In this document: positions 22,101 to 33,584 of the stretch, piece by piece
How positions within the stretch are numbered: position 1 is the stretch's first letter
Layout: every line of letters begins with the position of its first letter
NCBI GenBank assembly: GCA_003116995.1
Contig: BDSL01000183.1
Coordinates: 1 to 64,000 of the forward strand
Length of the DNA: 64,000 nt
Reading direction: 5' to 3'
Source: Yamagishiella unicocca
Taxonomy: Eukaryota; Chlorophyta; Chlorophyceae; Chlamydomonadales; Volvocaceae
Notes under the pieces: model-generated
Told to the model about the DNA's origin: nothing
The model's input: only the letters and a program-made list of their open reading frames with translations
Databases searched by the model: none
Program-made: the position numbers and the translations under genes

Positions 22101-25100
22101 CAACCCCCCTTTCTCCTTCCCCTCCCTCCGCCCCCTTCCAGCTGCTGGTACTCGACGAGGCCGACCGCATCTTGGACATGGGCTTCGCCGCCACCCTGGA
22201 CGCCATCGTGGCCAACCTGCCCAAGGAGCGACAGACAATGCTGTTCAGGTGACCCACCCAACTGCCGCCGTGGATTCAAGTATGCTTCGTCGTACAGTGC
22301 CTGCGCTGCGCTCCTCCAGTTCCGCCAAAGCTTAAACGCCGTGACTCCCTGCATTCCCGCCCCGCCTCTGCCCCCGCGGCCCCTCCTTGCAACGGCCCCC
22401 GACCCAAGTCCAGTAGCCTGCGCGCGACCAGGTGTCCGAAGCCTATGCAGCAGTCCACACTTCCCACGCCAAGTAACCGTTTTTTTTCCGAAGCCTATGT
22501 ACCAGCTACAGTTCCCACGTCGAGTAACCGGTTCTTTTCTGTATCCCCCCCCCGCCCAAGTTCCCCAGCATGCGCACGCAGCCACGTGCCCAAAGGCTCT
22601 GCGCCACCTAGTTCCTACCCTCCGTTTCCCTACGTCTTGTAACCGGTTCTCCTCGCCACCCCCTGCCGACCCGTGGGTCCGCAGCGCCACCCAGACCAAG
22701 TCCGTCCGCGACCTGGCCCGCCTCAGCCTCAGCGACCCGGAGTATCTGGCGGTGCATGCGGAGGCGGCGGCGCCCACACCGCTCAAGCTGCAGCAGGTGA
22801 CTGTGTGTATGTATGTGGGGGGGGGGTGTCGGGGGGGGAGAGACACCCGATGACTGGGAGGGTTACAACAAAAGAACCGGTAACGAGACTGGAAGGGGGG
22901 AGGGCGGGGAAGTCGGGGGTGGTTTGGGGGGAGGCGAGAAACCCCGTTCACACGTCTGAGGGGGGGGGCGATGAAACCCGTGGACACGATACGCCCGTGG
23001 ATGTGAAGGTGTGTGTATGTGAAGGGGGGAGAGCGGGGCAGGGGGCTGTGGGTGTGGGGGGGTTCAAGGCATTGATAGTCACCGGCACCCAGGGGCGCTA
23101 TGGAGCGGGTTTCCTCTCATACCCCCTCCCCCCTTCTCCCCCCCCTTCCCTCTCCCCCCCCTCCCTTCCCCCCCCAGGCGTACATGGTTATCGACCTGGG
23201 TCGCAAGATGGACGTGTTGTGGTCCTTCATCCGGAGCCACCTCAAGGCCAAGACCATCGTGTTCCTGTCCACCTGCAAGCAGGTGGGAGCCGAAGAGCTG
23301 CCTCCAGCTGCCGTACTAATACACATGCGCCACTGCTGGTTCACCGGGTAATCCTCACCAATCCCACACCACCCCAACCACCCCAACCGTTCCAACCACC
23401 CCAACCACGCGTTTCTACGCTTTACCCCCCCCCCGCCCGCTTGCCCGCCCGGCTGCCCGGCTGCCCACCTGCCCCCCTCTCCCCCCTTCCCTCCGGGCCC
23501 CGCCCCCCCCGCCTGCCTTTCCCCACCCTGCCTATGCGCCAGTTCGCTTCTGCCCTCCATTTCCTATGTTGTGTGTAACCGGGTCTTCCCCCCGCCTCTC
23601 CCCCCCCCGCCCCCCCCCCCCGCCTGCCTGCAGGTCCGGTTCGTGTTCGAGGCCTTCCGCAAGCTGCGGCCCGGGGTGCCCCTGCGCTGCCTGCACGGGG
23701 GACTCAAACAGGCCCGCCGTACGGGTGTGTTTTACGAGTTCTGCAACACGCAGGTGAGGATCGGGGGGGGGGCGTTGCAAGGAAACCCCATGAAGGGTCG
23801 AGGGGGGGCGGGGGGGTACAGAAAAGAACCGGTTACACAGGGTCAGGGCGGGGTGGGGAGTGAGGAGGTCTCAGGGATGTGGGCGTGAAGGTGAGTTGCT
23901 GCTGGCGGCATGCTGGCGGCATGACTCAGCTGATCACGCCGCCGCTGCCGCCAGCGCCGCCCGGTACTCCACTGCCGGTGCCCCAACCGCCGCATCCTTT
24001 CCTCCCAGCAACCCCCGCCCAACACACACACACACACCGACGACTCACCGTCTACCCCCCCCCCCCGCCCCCCACTTTCAGGCAATGGTACTGATAGCCA
24101 CGGACGTCGCCGCCCGGGGGCTGGACTTCCCCACCGTGGACTGGGTGGTGCAGGTGGGCAGGCCGGGGGGGTGGGGGGATGGGGGCTTAAAACATCCGGT
24201 ATGCCTGCTGTCAGCAGAGGGGGGTTCCAGCTGTGTGCTTTGTTTCTGGGTGGCCTGGCTGGTTGCTGCGGCCCGGTCCGGGAAGCAGCTGTAAGGCCCA
24301 GCGGGCAGTCGCTACACCTGCCTACTCCCTCCTTGGAGACCTAGCACGTCCCAACAAGAGCCCCAAAAGCCCCACCCGACCACACACTCACACACATGCA
24401 CCGCTCGCTGACCGCCCCCAACCCACCCTCAGCCCCAAACGTGCACCTGCGCTGTGCCCTTTGTGTGTAACCGGGTCTTCTCGGCCCCCCCCCGGTTTTT
24501 TCTCGCGTCCACGGGTCTTCCTCGAACCCCCCCGGGTCCACACGTTTGCCGGTAGTCCGTCCCAGTGCTCCAGCATGCGCCCACAAAATCGCCGTCCGCC
24601 GACCATGCGCCAACTATCCTGTCCCGTGGCGTAAAACGGTCCCCGCACCGCCCACCAGTGGGCTTATTCCACTGAAGCCGGACTTACCGGTAGTCCATGA
24701 AGCCGGGCTTAGTCCATGAAGCCGGGCTTAGTCCATGAAGCCGGGCTTAGTCCATGAAGCCGGGCTTAGTCCATGAAGCCGGGCTTAGTCCATGAAGCCG
24801 GGCTTAGTCCATGAAGCCGGGCTGCCAGCCCGAGCGCTCCGGCACGCAGTTCTCAGTACTTGGTTCCGAACACTCTTTTCTCAATGATTCCTCCCCCTCC
24901 GTGTCTTTACCATGTCGTATCGATCGATTTCCTCGCTCCTCCGCTCAAACGTTTCCTTGCGTCGCGCGGGGTCCTCGATTCCTTTCGTCTAGCCGCCGCC
25001 AATTTCGCTTAGCCGCAGAAGGTCGACATATGACCTTTGTCTTTTGTATCCTCACCCCAGTTCTCCGGCATGCATCTTAAAACGTCTGTTCTAAACGGAT

Positions 25101-28100
25101 TTTTCTTGCATCCACGTGTCTTCCTCAAAATCCCCCTTCACGTAAACTATTCGCCGGTTCATTTCCGCTCTCCGTTCCCTATGCCGTGTAATCGGATCTT
25201 ATCGCCACACCCACCCCCACACCCCCACATTACCCTTTACCCCCACACCCACACACATTCTCCTCTCTCACCCCCAAACCCCCCGTCCACCGACCATGCG
25301 CCAACTATCCTGTCCTTTGCGCGTCGACGTTTTTTATGCCCCCCCGCCCTCCTCCCGGTCCCCCCCCCTCAGGCCGACTGCCCCGAGGACGCCGCCACCT
25401 ACATCCACCGGGTGGGCCGCACCGCCCGCTACCTGGCTGCCGGGAGGGCGCTGCTGCTGCTGCTGCCTAGCGAGCGGGAAGGCATGATGAAGGCGCTGCA
25501 GGACGCCAAGGTGCCGCTGACGCAGATAAGGCCCAACCCGTCCAAGCAGCAGGCGGTCACGCCGGCGCTGCAAGCGCTGCTGTCGAAGGACCAGGAGCTC
25601 AAGGTGGGGGGGTTGGCGTGAAAACAAACCGGTGGGGGGGGAGAGAGGGCGGTTACAAAAAAGAGGGAGGTGGCAAGGAAAATCCACACGCAGAAAAAGA
25701 GGGAGCGGGATGGCTGTGTGTGCGGGGGATGGGATGGGGGGGAGGGGAGGGGGAGGGACAAGAAGACCCGGTTACAAGACGTAGGAAACGGAGGCCAGAA
25801 ACGAAGCGGCGGATGGGGGGGAGGGGGGAGGCGGAACCCGGGGGCGGAGGGTGGCGGGCTCGTGGGAGGTTTGGGGGGGGGTGGTTAACGCGTGTTTTGA
25901 AGTCACGGTTGGAAGATGTTGAGGGCGGGTAGGGACGTGATGTGATGCGACGTGATGTAGTCGGGTCTCGGCGGTTTGGGTGACGTGGCGTTTCTTCCCC
26001 TCCTCCCCCACAACGCTCCGGGACCTTCTCCCCCCCCCCCCGCCAACGCGCCCTCTCCTCCCTCCCTGCCCTCCCTCCCTGCCAACGTGCCCTCTCGGGC
26101 GCCCCCCCCCTCCCCGCCATCTAAACGCTTGTCTCTTTCTTTTTCCTACACGGGTTTTCCTTGCACCCGCCCCCCTCTGCATCCTTACGCCACCCCCCCC
26201 TCTCCGTCTTTTCCCCCCCCCAGGACTTCGCCCAGAAGGCGCTGGTCGCGTACCTACGCTCCGTGTTCCTGCAGCCCCGCAAGGACGTCTTCAACGTGGC
26301 GGCGCTGCCGGTGGAGGAGTTCGCAGCCAGCTTGGGGCTGGCGTCAGTGCCCAAGCTGCGGTTCTTGCGGAAGGTGGGGGCGGGGGGCGGGGGCAGGGGC
26401 AGGGGGGCCGGGGGCGGGGCCCGGAAGGGTGGGGGCGGGGGCCGGAAGGGCGGGGGGCGGGGGAAGGGGGGAAGGGGGGAAGGGGGCGGGGGGCCAGGGG
26501 CGGGGTGCGGGGGGATGACGGTATTGAGGGTCACTTGCGTCGGATTGACAGAGCGGAAGATCTCCCAGTGCATTGGAAGTTGCAAGATTGGATCCAGCTG
26601 CGTTGGATCGGCCACAGTACGGTAGATCCGAGTTGTGGTTGAGGCTTTCCAAGCTCAGAGCCCCCTATCACCTCCATCAGAGGGCGTCAGGACGTGGGTA
26701 TGGCTTCGTGGCGGCGGCGGTATATTGAGGGGTGTGGACGAAGCCCCTGGGCGTGTCGAAGAAACCGAACGCGGGTGGCATAAAACCGTTGACGCGAAAA
26801 GAAGTTACGTTACGCGAAGTTACGAGAGAATTCGCGAATCCACGGCCGACAAACCGAGGGCGGTGAAGGTGATGGTCCAGAGGAGAGGCGCGGCAGGGAG
26901 AAGGAGCGGAGGCGCTGCTGAGGCGTTGTGATAGGCAACGTTGATTGTGGCCAGGGGGGGGGGACCGGGCACCGGGGACAGTGCCGGGGTGGGCGCAGTG
27001 GCGGCCCTGAAGGCCGCTCCAGGCGGTGTCGCGTGACGCTGGCGGCTGGCGGCTGGCGGCTGTCGGGGGGCCTGCAAGGAAAAGCCGTTTACACGGCGGT
27101 TGGAGGTTGGGGGTTGGGACGTACCGCTCACCCACGAAACGCCACAGCAGACCGACGTGATCATCGACCTATGATCATCGATTCAAATCGACACCACCGA
27201 CATCGTCGACATCACCGATACCTGAATGCACCATGTCACCTCCGTAGGCTGTGTGAAAACGATTTTATCAGCTTACCGCATAGCCACGACTGCTCCCAAT
27301 GAAGCCGTGTGCCTATCTACCGTGCCTAAGCCGCTAACGGGTGCCTGCGTGTTTGTGTTTGTGTTTGTGTTTGTGTTTGTGTTTGTGTTTGTGTTTGTGT
27401 TTGTGTTTGTGTTTGTGTTTGTGTTTGTGTTTGTGTTTGTGTTTGTGTTTGTGTTTGTGTTTGTGTTTGTGTTTGTGTTTGTGTTTGTGTTTGTGTTTGT
27501 GTTTGTGTTTGTGTTTGTGTTTGTGTTTGTGTTTGTGTTTGTGTTTGTGTTTGTGTTTGTGTTTGTGTTTGTGTTTGTGTTTGTGTTTGTGTTTGTGTTT
27601 GTGTTTGTGTTTGTGTTTGTGTTTGTGTTTGTGTTTGTGTTTGTGTTTGTGTTTGTGTTTGTGTTTGTGTTTGTGTTTGTGTTTGTGTTTGTGTTTGTGT
27701 TTGTGTTTGTGTTTGTGTTTGTGTTTATGTTTGCGCCTGTGTATGTTTGTGCGAGCAGGTGCGCGGCAAGCAGGAGGTGCTCGAGCTGGGAGGCAAGGGG
27801 GCGTTGCAAGAGGACGAGCAGGAGGACGAGCAGGAGGACGAGCAAGATGACGAGCAGGAGGACGAGCAGCAAGCAGGGGGAGAGGACCGCCAGCGGAAGG
27901 GCTCGGGGGCGGACGGCGGTGCAGCGGCGGTGTCGCGGGGGGCGGACAGACGGGCGGCGGATGCGGCGGTGCCTGGTGGCGGGAGAGATTCGGCCCCGGC
28001 CCCAGCCGGCAAGAAGCGGCGACTGGACAGCACTGCAGCCGCTGGTTCCGGAGCCGCTGGAGCCGGAGCAGAGCAGCGCGGGCACGACGACGACGACGAC

Positions 28101-30623
28101 GACTTCCTCGTGGTGAAGAAGCGGGACGTGTTCGCGGAGCCGGAGGACGAGCAGCCGGATGCAGGTGCGCAGGGTTGAGCGGGGGACCGCCGGTTGGTGG
28201 TGGTGGTGGTGATGGGGGGTTTTGGGAGGAAACCCGAGAGGGAACCCGAGGCACTTCGGAGGTATGTAAATCCGACAAGGGGGAAACCCGTTTTGTATTT
28301 GCACATTCGGGGTGTGTGTGTGTGTCATGTCCGGGTGGGAGGGGGAAGAGCAAGAAGGGTTTCAGCTGGGCGCGCCGATACGTCTCTTCGATGGGCCCAC
28401 CTTGGTTGCCTGTTCCCCGCACGTCCGGCGGCTCGTCGCATCCCGGCCGCGCTGGACGACACTTTGAGCCATTTATTACCGTTGGCGGTTGCCATCGCCG
28501 AAGCGCGCCCCCCTGGCGTTAAGTCGCCCCCCCCGAACCCCAAGGCGCTCCTCATCCCCTTTCCGCCGCCCCGCAGATGATGATGACCCGGTGGAAGGCG
28601 GCAGGAAGAAGAAAAAGAAGAAGCAGAAGATCCGGGTGGGCCTGGCCAGCGGCAACCGCATGGTCTTCGACGAATCGGTGGGTGGGTGGGTGCGGGCCGC
28701 TGCGAGTGTTTAGGGCCGGGTCCCCCGCCCTGTTTGTTGCTCCTAGCCGCCCCCCCCCCCCACACACACATAATCGGAATTATGGCTTCTCGTGGACACA
28801 CTCTGGGCTTCTTTCGGTAACTATTGGCGCCTCGCCCTGCCTCCGGATTCCTTGGTCTCTTCGCGCTCAGTCTCCTTCGCGGCTCAGCGCAGCATCTATA
28901 AAACACACACACACACACACACATACACAGAGGCGTCGTGGCGCGTGGCAATCGTGTGGTGCGGCGGCGGGGCTGTGGTGACCCCCTCCTATTCCACGGG
29001 CAACCCCCGCCTATTCCACGGGCAACCCCCTCCTATTCCACGGGCAACCCCCTCCTATTCCACGGGCAACCCCCTCCTATTCCACGGGCAACCCCCTCCT
29101 ATTCCACGGGCAACCCCCTCCTATTCCACGGGCAACCCCCTCCTATTCCACGGGCAACCCCCTCCTATTCCACGGGCAACCCCCTCCTATTCCACGGGCA
29201 ACCCCCTCCTATTACGCGGGCAACCCCCTCCTATTCCACGGGGCTTTCTTCACAACCTCCCCCCCGGTCTTTATGCCCCATGTCGAGTAACCGGTCCTTT
29301 CCTGTAACCCCCGGTCATTATGCCTCCCCCTCCCCCCGCCCTCCCTCGCGCAGGGCAACGCTCTGGACCCGCTGGCGCAGCTGGCCGCCGAGCAGCTGGG
29401 CGGGACGGAGCAGCACGAGGGCTTCGTGGAGGAGGCGGCGGGGCGGGAGGGCGTGTACGTGGTTTCGGAGCGGCCGGAGGAGCGGTTCCGGCTGGCGGCC
29501 GACCTCATGCGCCACCGGGACCGGGAGGACCGCAGTCGCCTCAAGCAGCTGCGGAAGGTGGGTTGAGAGGGTGCCCGTGGCCCATGGGCCACACAGAGTA
29601 AAAACACATACATCATCCCCCCGTCCCCCCCGTCTCCGTTTCTCGCCCTCCACACACTCTCGCGCACACCAGAAGCTGGGCGGGTGTGGGTTCTGGGGGG
29701 CGGGCTGGAGGGTTGGGATGGGGTGGCGTGACCCAGACAGCGACAGCGACAGGGGCACAGGTGGCAGCGGAGACGGCGTCGGCGCATCTACAGTCCGGCT
29801 TGGATGGTGGGGTTTCGAGAAAGACCCGTGGATGCGAGATAAAACCGTTTAGAACAGACGTTTTGGATGGTGGGGTGGGGTGGGGTGGAGTGGAAGGGAG
29901 AACCCGTGTGCCGACAAGGGAGTAGAACGGAGGAGCGTGTCGCGGAATCTAGGCAGGACAAGAGGGCGTTTGGAAGGTCGGGGTGTCTTGGCTGGGGAGC
30001 AGGCGGGGCGTCCCGATTCGGGAGCATGAAGCGTGTGTGTGTGTGTGTGTGTATCGCAGTGTCGTGCTTGTCAGTGCTCCCACACCCGCACGTAGGACAG
30101 AAGCCACGCTTTCAGCCGCCCGAGGCAAGATATACATCTCATGCCTATCCTGAGTTTCCGTGCGCCGCTGCTGCTGCTGCCCCACTATGTGTGCGTGCTC
30201 GTGCAATTGCGTGGATCGCAGGACATGAAAATGGAGCGCAAGGCGAGGCAGCGCGCGGCGGCGATGGAGGAGGAAGGAGAAGGCGCCGCCGTCGCGGTGC
30301 TCGGACGACCCAACGGCGACGACGGCGAGGACGACGAGGAGTACGGCGCGTCGGGATCCGGCAGCGACGACGGGGCCGGCAGCGGCACCGCCAGCAGCGG
30401 CGACGACAGCGACGGCGGCGGCCGTACGGCAGGAGGCCGGAGCGGTTCTGCGGCCGCTGGTCCTCGCCCCGAGGTGGCGCATATGGGTATGGCGAAGAAA
30501 CGCGAGGAGCCGGCGGCGGGTGCGGCGGCAGCGGGCGCACAGCGCACCGGCCCGGGCGCGGGTGCCTTGTCGCTGGCGGAGCAGGAGGCGCTCGCGCTCA
30601 AGCTACTGGGCACACGCCGGTGA
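19198..30623 (+). CDS. DDX10: DEAD-box RNA helicase DDX10/Dbp4 (ribosome biogenesis)
   Basis: ATP-dependent RNA helicase of the Dbp4/Hca4 group, which acts in the nucleolus on U3/U14-dependent pre-18S rRNA processing. Fifteen exons: 19198-19572, 20786-20896, 21371-21476, 21769-21824, 22142-22248, 22685-22796, 23178-23282, 23634-23753, 24082-24153, 25373-25603, 26224-26373, 27759-28164, 28577-28677, 29354-29557 and 30222-30623. They total 2658 nt in frame (885 aa). Motifs: I AKTGSGKT (~112-119), Ia PTREL (~148), GG and TPGR (~175-198), II DEAD (221-224), III SAT (252-254), [10 protein letters not shown] (~371), [10 protein letters not shown] (~400-407). After the helicase core come the [12 protein letters not shown] and [14 protein letters not shown] segments shared with DDX10, an acidic low-complexity exon 12, then [14 protein letters not shown] and the [13 protein letters not shown] tail. 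The Lys/Gln-rich N-terminus also fits the family. Confidence 0.95.
20130..20207. repeat. (GTGTGC)n microsatellite in DDX10 intron 1
   Basis: A CG-dinucleotide run is followed by about ten GTGTGC hexamers inside the first DDX10 intron. Confidence 0.85.
24680..24823. repeat. 19-bp tandem repeat (AGTCCATGAAGCCGGGCTT)
   Basis: About seven near-identical copies of the 19-bp unit stand head to tail in DDX10 intron 9. The first copy is preceded by a related GAAGCCGGACTTACCGGT. Confidence 0.95.
26815..26860 (+). repeat. Interspersed repeat (GAATCCGCGAATCCACGGCC family), example copy
   Basis: A longer family whose copies share ATTCGCGAATCCACGGCCGA followed by CAAACCGAGGGCGGTGAAG. Copies lie at about 12648, 16260, 26826, 34990 and 40992, all in the same orientation. 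A related GGTCCAGAGGA/GGTCCAGAAGA stretch follows in two of them. Confidence 0.7.
27347..27735. repeat. (GTTTGT)n hexanucleotide array, about 62 perfect copies
   Basis: An almost perfect GTTTGT repeat of about 375 bp fills the end of DDX10 intron 11 and stops 24 nt before the acceptor at 27758. It opens all frames: Val/Phe, Cys/Leu, and antisense Lys/His and Asn/Thr. None of these is a protein. Confidence 0.97.
28982..29241. repeat. 22-bp tandem repeat (CTATTCCACGGGCAACCCCC)
   Basis: About twelve 22-bp copies lie in DDX10 intron 13, the penultimate ones carrying single changes. The array runs up to a C-rich tract and an interspersed-repeat copy before the acceptor at 29353. Confidence 0.93.
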
Positions 30624-33584
30624 CGGCGGTGACGGGGGTGATGTGTTTGCGGTTTGCGGGTATGTTTGTGGGTGTGATGTTTGTGGGTGTGATGATTGTG
30701 GGTGTGCGGTGGCGCTGGCGAGCAGCGCGAGGGGCGGATCTGCGAGCGCGACGAGAAGAGGAGTGGCGAGTGGGGTGTGCTCCGAGTCGCTAGGACAGAC
30801 GCGGCAGGTGGTGGGGCCCCGGGGCCGGTTGGGAAGTACACCGCGGGGGGGGGGGCAGCACCGTCGTACGTCAGGGAGTTGAGCGCAGTTTTGGCTTTTG
30901 GTACAACGTTGTGCCGGCCATTATGGGCCTGGCCGCCATCCCCCCCTGGTATGGAAATGTTCGCGTTTTCTGCCGGCTTGTTGGCCGCATTGCTGTGGCG
31001 GATGGGGCCGCAGCTGCAGCCAGCGGCGTGGATGTGAAGGCGCGTGTGCAGCGGATAGCATGGGACAGCTCCTTATTGGCCTCTGCGGCGCCTTTGCATG
31101 CATCCAGAGGGTGGGCATCCCCCCCCTGGATTAGTTTAGGCGTCGATCACGGTGGTGGATTGGGATTGGCAACCTGAGGACTGGAAACCGCCCTTGGATT
31201 GGGAAATGACTTATCCGCTGTGACCGCCGGATAAGTGGATTAGTGCCCGATGCCCACCCTCTGATGCATCGAAATGCGGCTCCGTATTCGGTGACTCCCC
31301 ATGGTCTGAACTTGGCTGGCGCAACGCGAAGTTCCCAGCTTTGCAAGGAACGACATAAATAAAAACGTGTTCAGCCCTCTTCGGCGTTACCATCATGCCT
31401 ACCAGCTAAAGAAAGGATAGCGCAAAGGACATGCATATAATGCGAGCAGGTCGCCACCGGCGGTCTCACATGGACAAGGTTCAAGGCTCGCCGACCCACG
31501 CACCGCTTGCAGAACTCGCTCGCTGGGCCCGGGGCCTGCCGGGGCGCGCCGTCAGAAGAGTAACGCTATCCGTAACATCAGAGGAACTCCGCACAATGAC
31601 GAGAGAAAAGAATAGCCGCCTAGGCGATTGATGTTGGCCGATGCATGTTGCCAACTAAAGGTTCAGGAATACGGGTGAAATGAGAGGGCGCTCGACACAG
31701 AACGCGTTTCAGGACCGATCGTTATCATGATTATTAGCAACGAACTCCCTGCAAATTCACCCTGAGAAAGCAGTCGCGGAAAGCGGGCGCCTGGCTGGCG
31801 TTTTCTCGGGTGCGGCGTTTTTCGCGGGTAGGTAGGTGAGGGTGGGTGGTGCCCTCGGCCGCCAGGGGATTCCGTCTCCTAACCGTCGGTCCGGACTGCT
31901 GGCCGGTCCTACCGTTCTTCCGGCGATGGGCCTTGGGGTGCTTGCGTTGTCCTTTCTTGTCGGGGCCCGCCCTCTTGGGCATGGCGGGGTTTCCTGTTTT
32001 TTCTCTCTGCCTCTTGGGACGTCTATCTGCTGGCCGCTAGCGCTGGCTCGTCGTGTGGAGTGGTCTCGTTCTGGCTTCTGGGTCATGTTTTTGCCCGGCT
32101 TCTTTGTGCTTTTCCTGTGCCCTTCGGGGCGTCTGCTGGTTTCGGCCCCGGCTCTCGTATGGTGAGGCCAAGGACATGAGCCCCTCTTTTTGCTCTGGGT
32201 TCGCCAAGGCTTGAGGACACTGTATATCCTATATTCAGTTTATGGGACAATGCCCATTTTTTTGGCTATCACGATGCGGTTATGTCGAGGTCCGTCCCAG
32301 TCTCCCAGACGCACTTTATATGAAGTCAAACGGTTAAGCCACGCAGTACAACCTGGCCCCTGCAAACCAATGATCCCTGTTTTTAGTAACAGGAATTTAT
32401 ATAAGGAAAAACGGGTGTTGCCTTTAACATAGGCGAAAGCAATCGCAAAATGAGAGTTGTTGCTTGTACGCCAACTCGCCATTATTCGACGATATCGGCC
32501 GAGTGCATGCTGCGTAAAGTATGAGGATCGGCCGGACTGCGTGCTTATGGTGCCAGCCTGGCCGCGCAGCTGGCGGGGCCTCCTCCACGACCAGCCAATC
32601 CGAGCGAGCGCGTTGATTGGCTACTCCCTCACGTTGACGACCTGCATCCCGCCGGGCCCGATGGTGCCGAACGCGCACTTACATATGCCGCCCGATGGAG
32701 CAGCGCTACGGCATTGAGACCCTATATATGCAGTGCCTGGCGGTGAACATGGGGTGTCCCGCCCGCTGCCTGGGCAAGCTCCGCCGCAATAGTACAAAGC
32801 CGCACGGCAGTAGTGTATGTGGTGTGGGGCGTGGGCAGGTGATGGGCGAGGGGCAGTGCATGAGCGGGGGACATTCGGGCAGGGAAACAGGGCGAATGGG
32901 AACTATGAACGGCGAAGCACCTAAGGTCTGCGGACCCAGCAGCAGCTGCTGGGTAGGGAGGCGGCGTCAGACGGACTGCCGGCGGGGGAGCGGGGTGATA
33001 GAGAGGCATGGGGCTAGAGGGTTGAGGAACGGCGGTAATGCCTACCTGGACAAGATGGGGGAAAAACTGGAGATGGGCTGGTGCTAGTGGGAGCAGGATG
33101 CCGGATGCCGTGGAAGGAGAGCGAGGTACGTGAGGCGATGAGGCCGCCTGCTGGGGCCCTCTGGGGCGGTCGGTGTAGTTTGGGGGACTTGATGAGGTGT
33201 GCAGGCAGTTATAGGTAGATAGGAGACACTGCCTAACATAACGTACCTGGCTATTAAGGTCCCCGCCGGCGCGCCCCAACCAACATGGCACGTGCTCGGC
33301 TGTAGGGAGACCACGCACCGGAAATGGTTAAAATACAGCCTAGTACGTCCCGAGTAGTACGATCCTAGTGCGGCCCGCGATCGATGGAAAGCGATCGATG
33401 GTCACCGGTATGATCCGGCTCGAAAACGACCACCCCGCCCCCGCCACAATGTGTTTATACAATATTTAATTCTACGTGCTCGAGGTTCGGAGAACTTCTT
33501 AGCTTCCTAGTTCCAATCGTACAAGCGTAAGCTTAATAACACGAAGCGTAATACCGTAAACAACTTCGATTCCCCTCGAGCAGG
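30624..33584. other. 3-kb interval without a recognised gene
   Basis: It starts with the DDX10 3' UTR ((GTGTGATGTTTGTGG)n-like repeats at 30655-30705). A small inverted repeat (CATCCAGAGGGTGGGCATC at about 31099, complement at about 31245) could form a hairpin. Around 32550-32710 one + frame has codon-like composition (AAQLAGPPPRPANPSERVDW), which may be an exon, but I recognise no family. GC content drops here. No RNA gene was seen. Confidence 0.5.

Noticed and set aside
27273..28422. Long antisense ORFs with Lys-His or Asn-Thr repeats, and sense Val-Phe / Cys-Leu ORFs
   Set aside because: They are pure translations of the GTTTGT microsatellite in DDX10 intron 11 and are open in every frame.
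31734..32165. Overlapping ORFs on both strands around 31.7-32.2 kb
   Set aside because: Both strands are open over the same interval with no recognisable family; judged chance.
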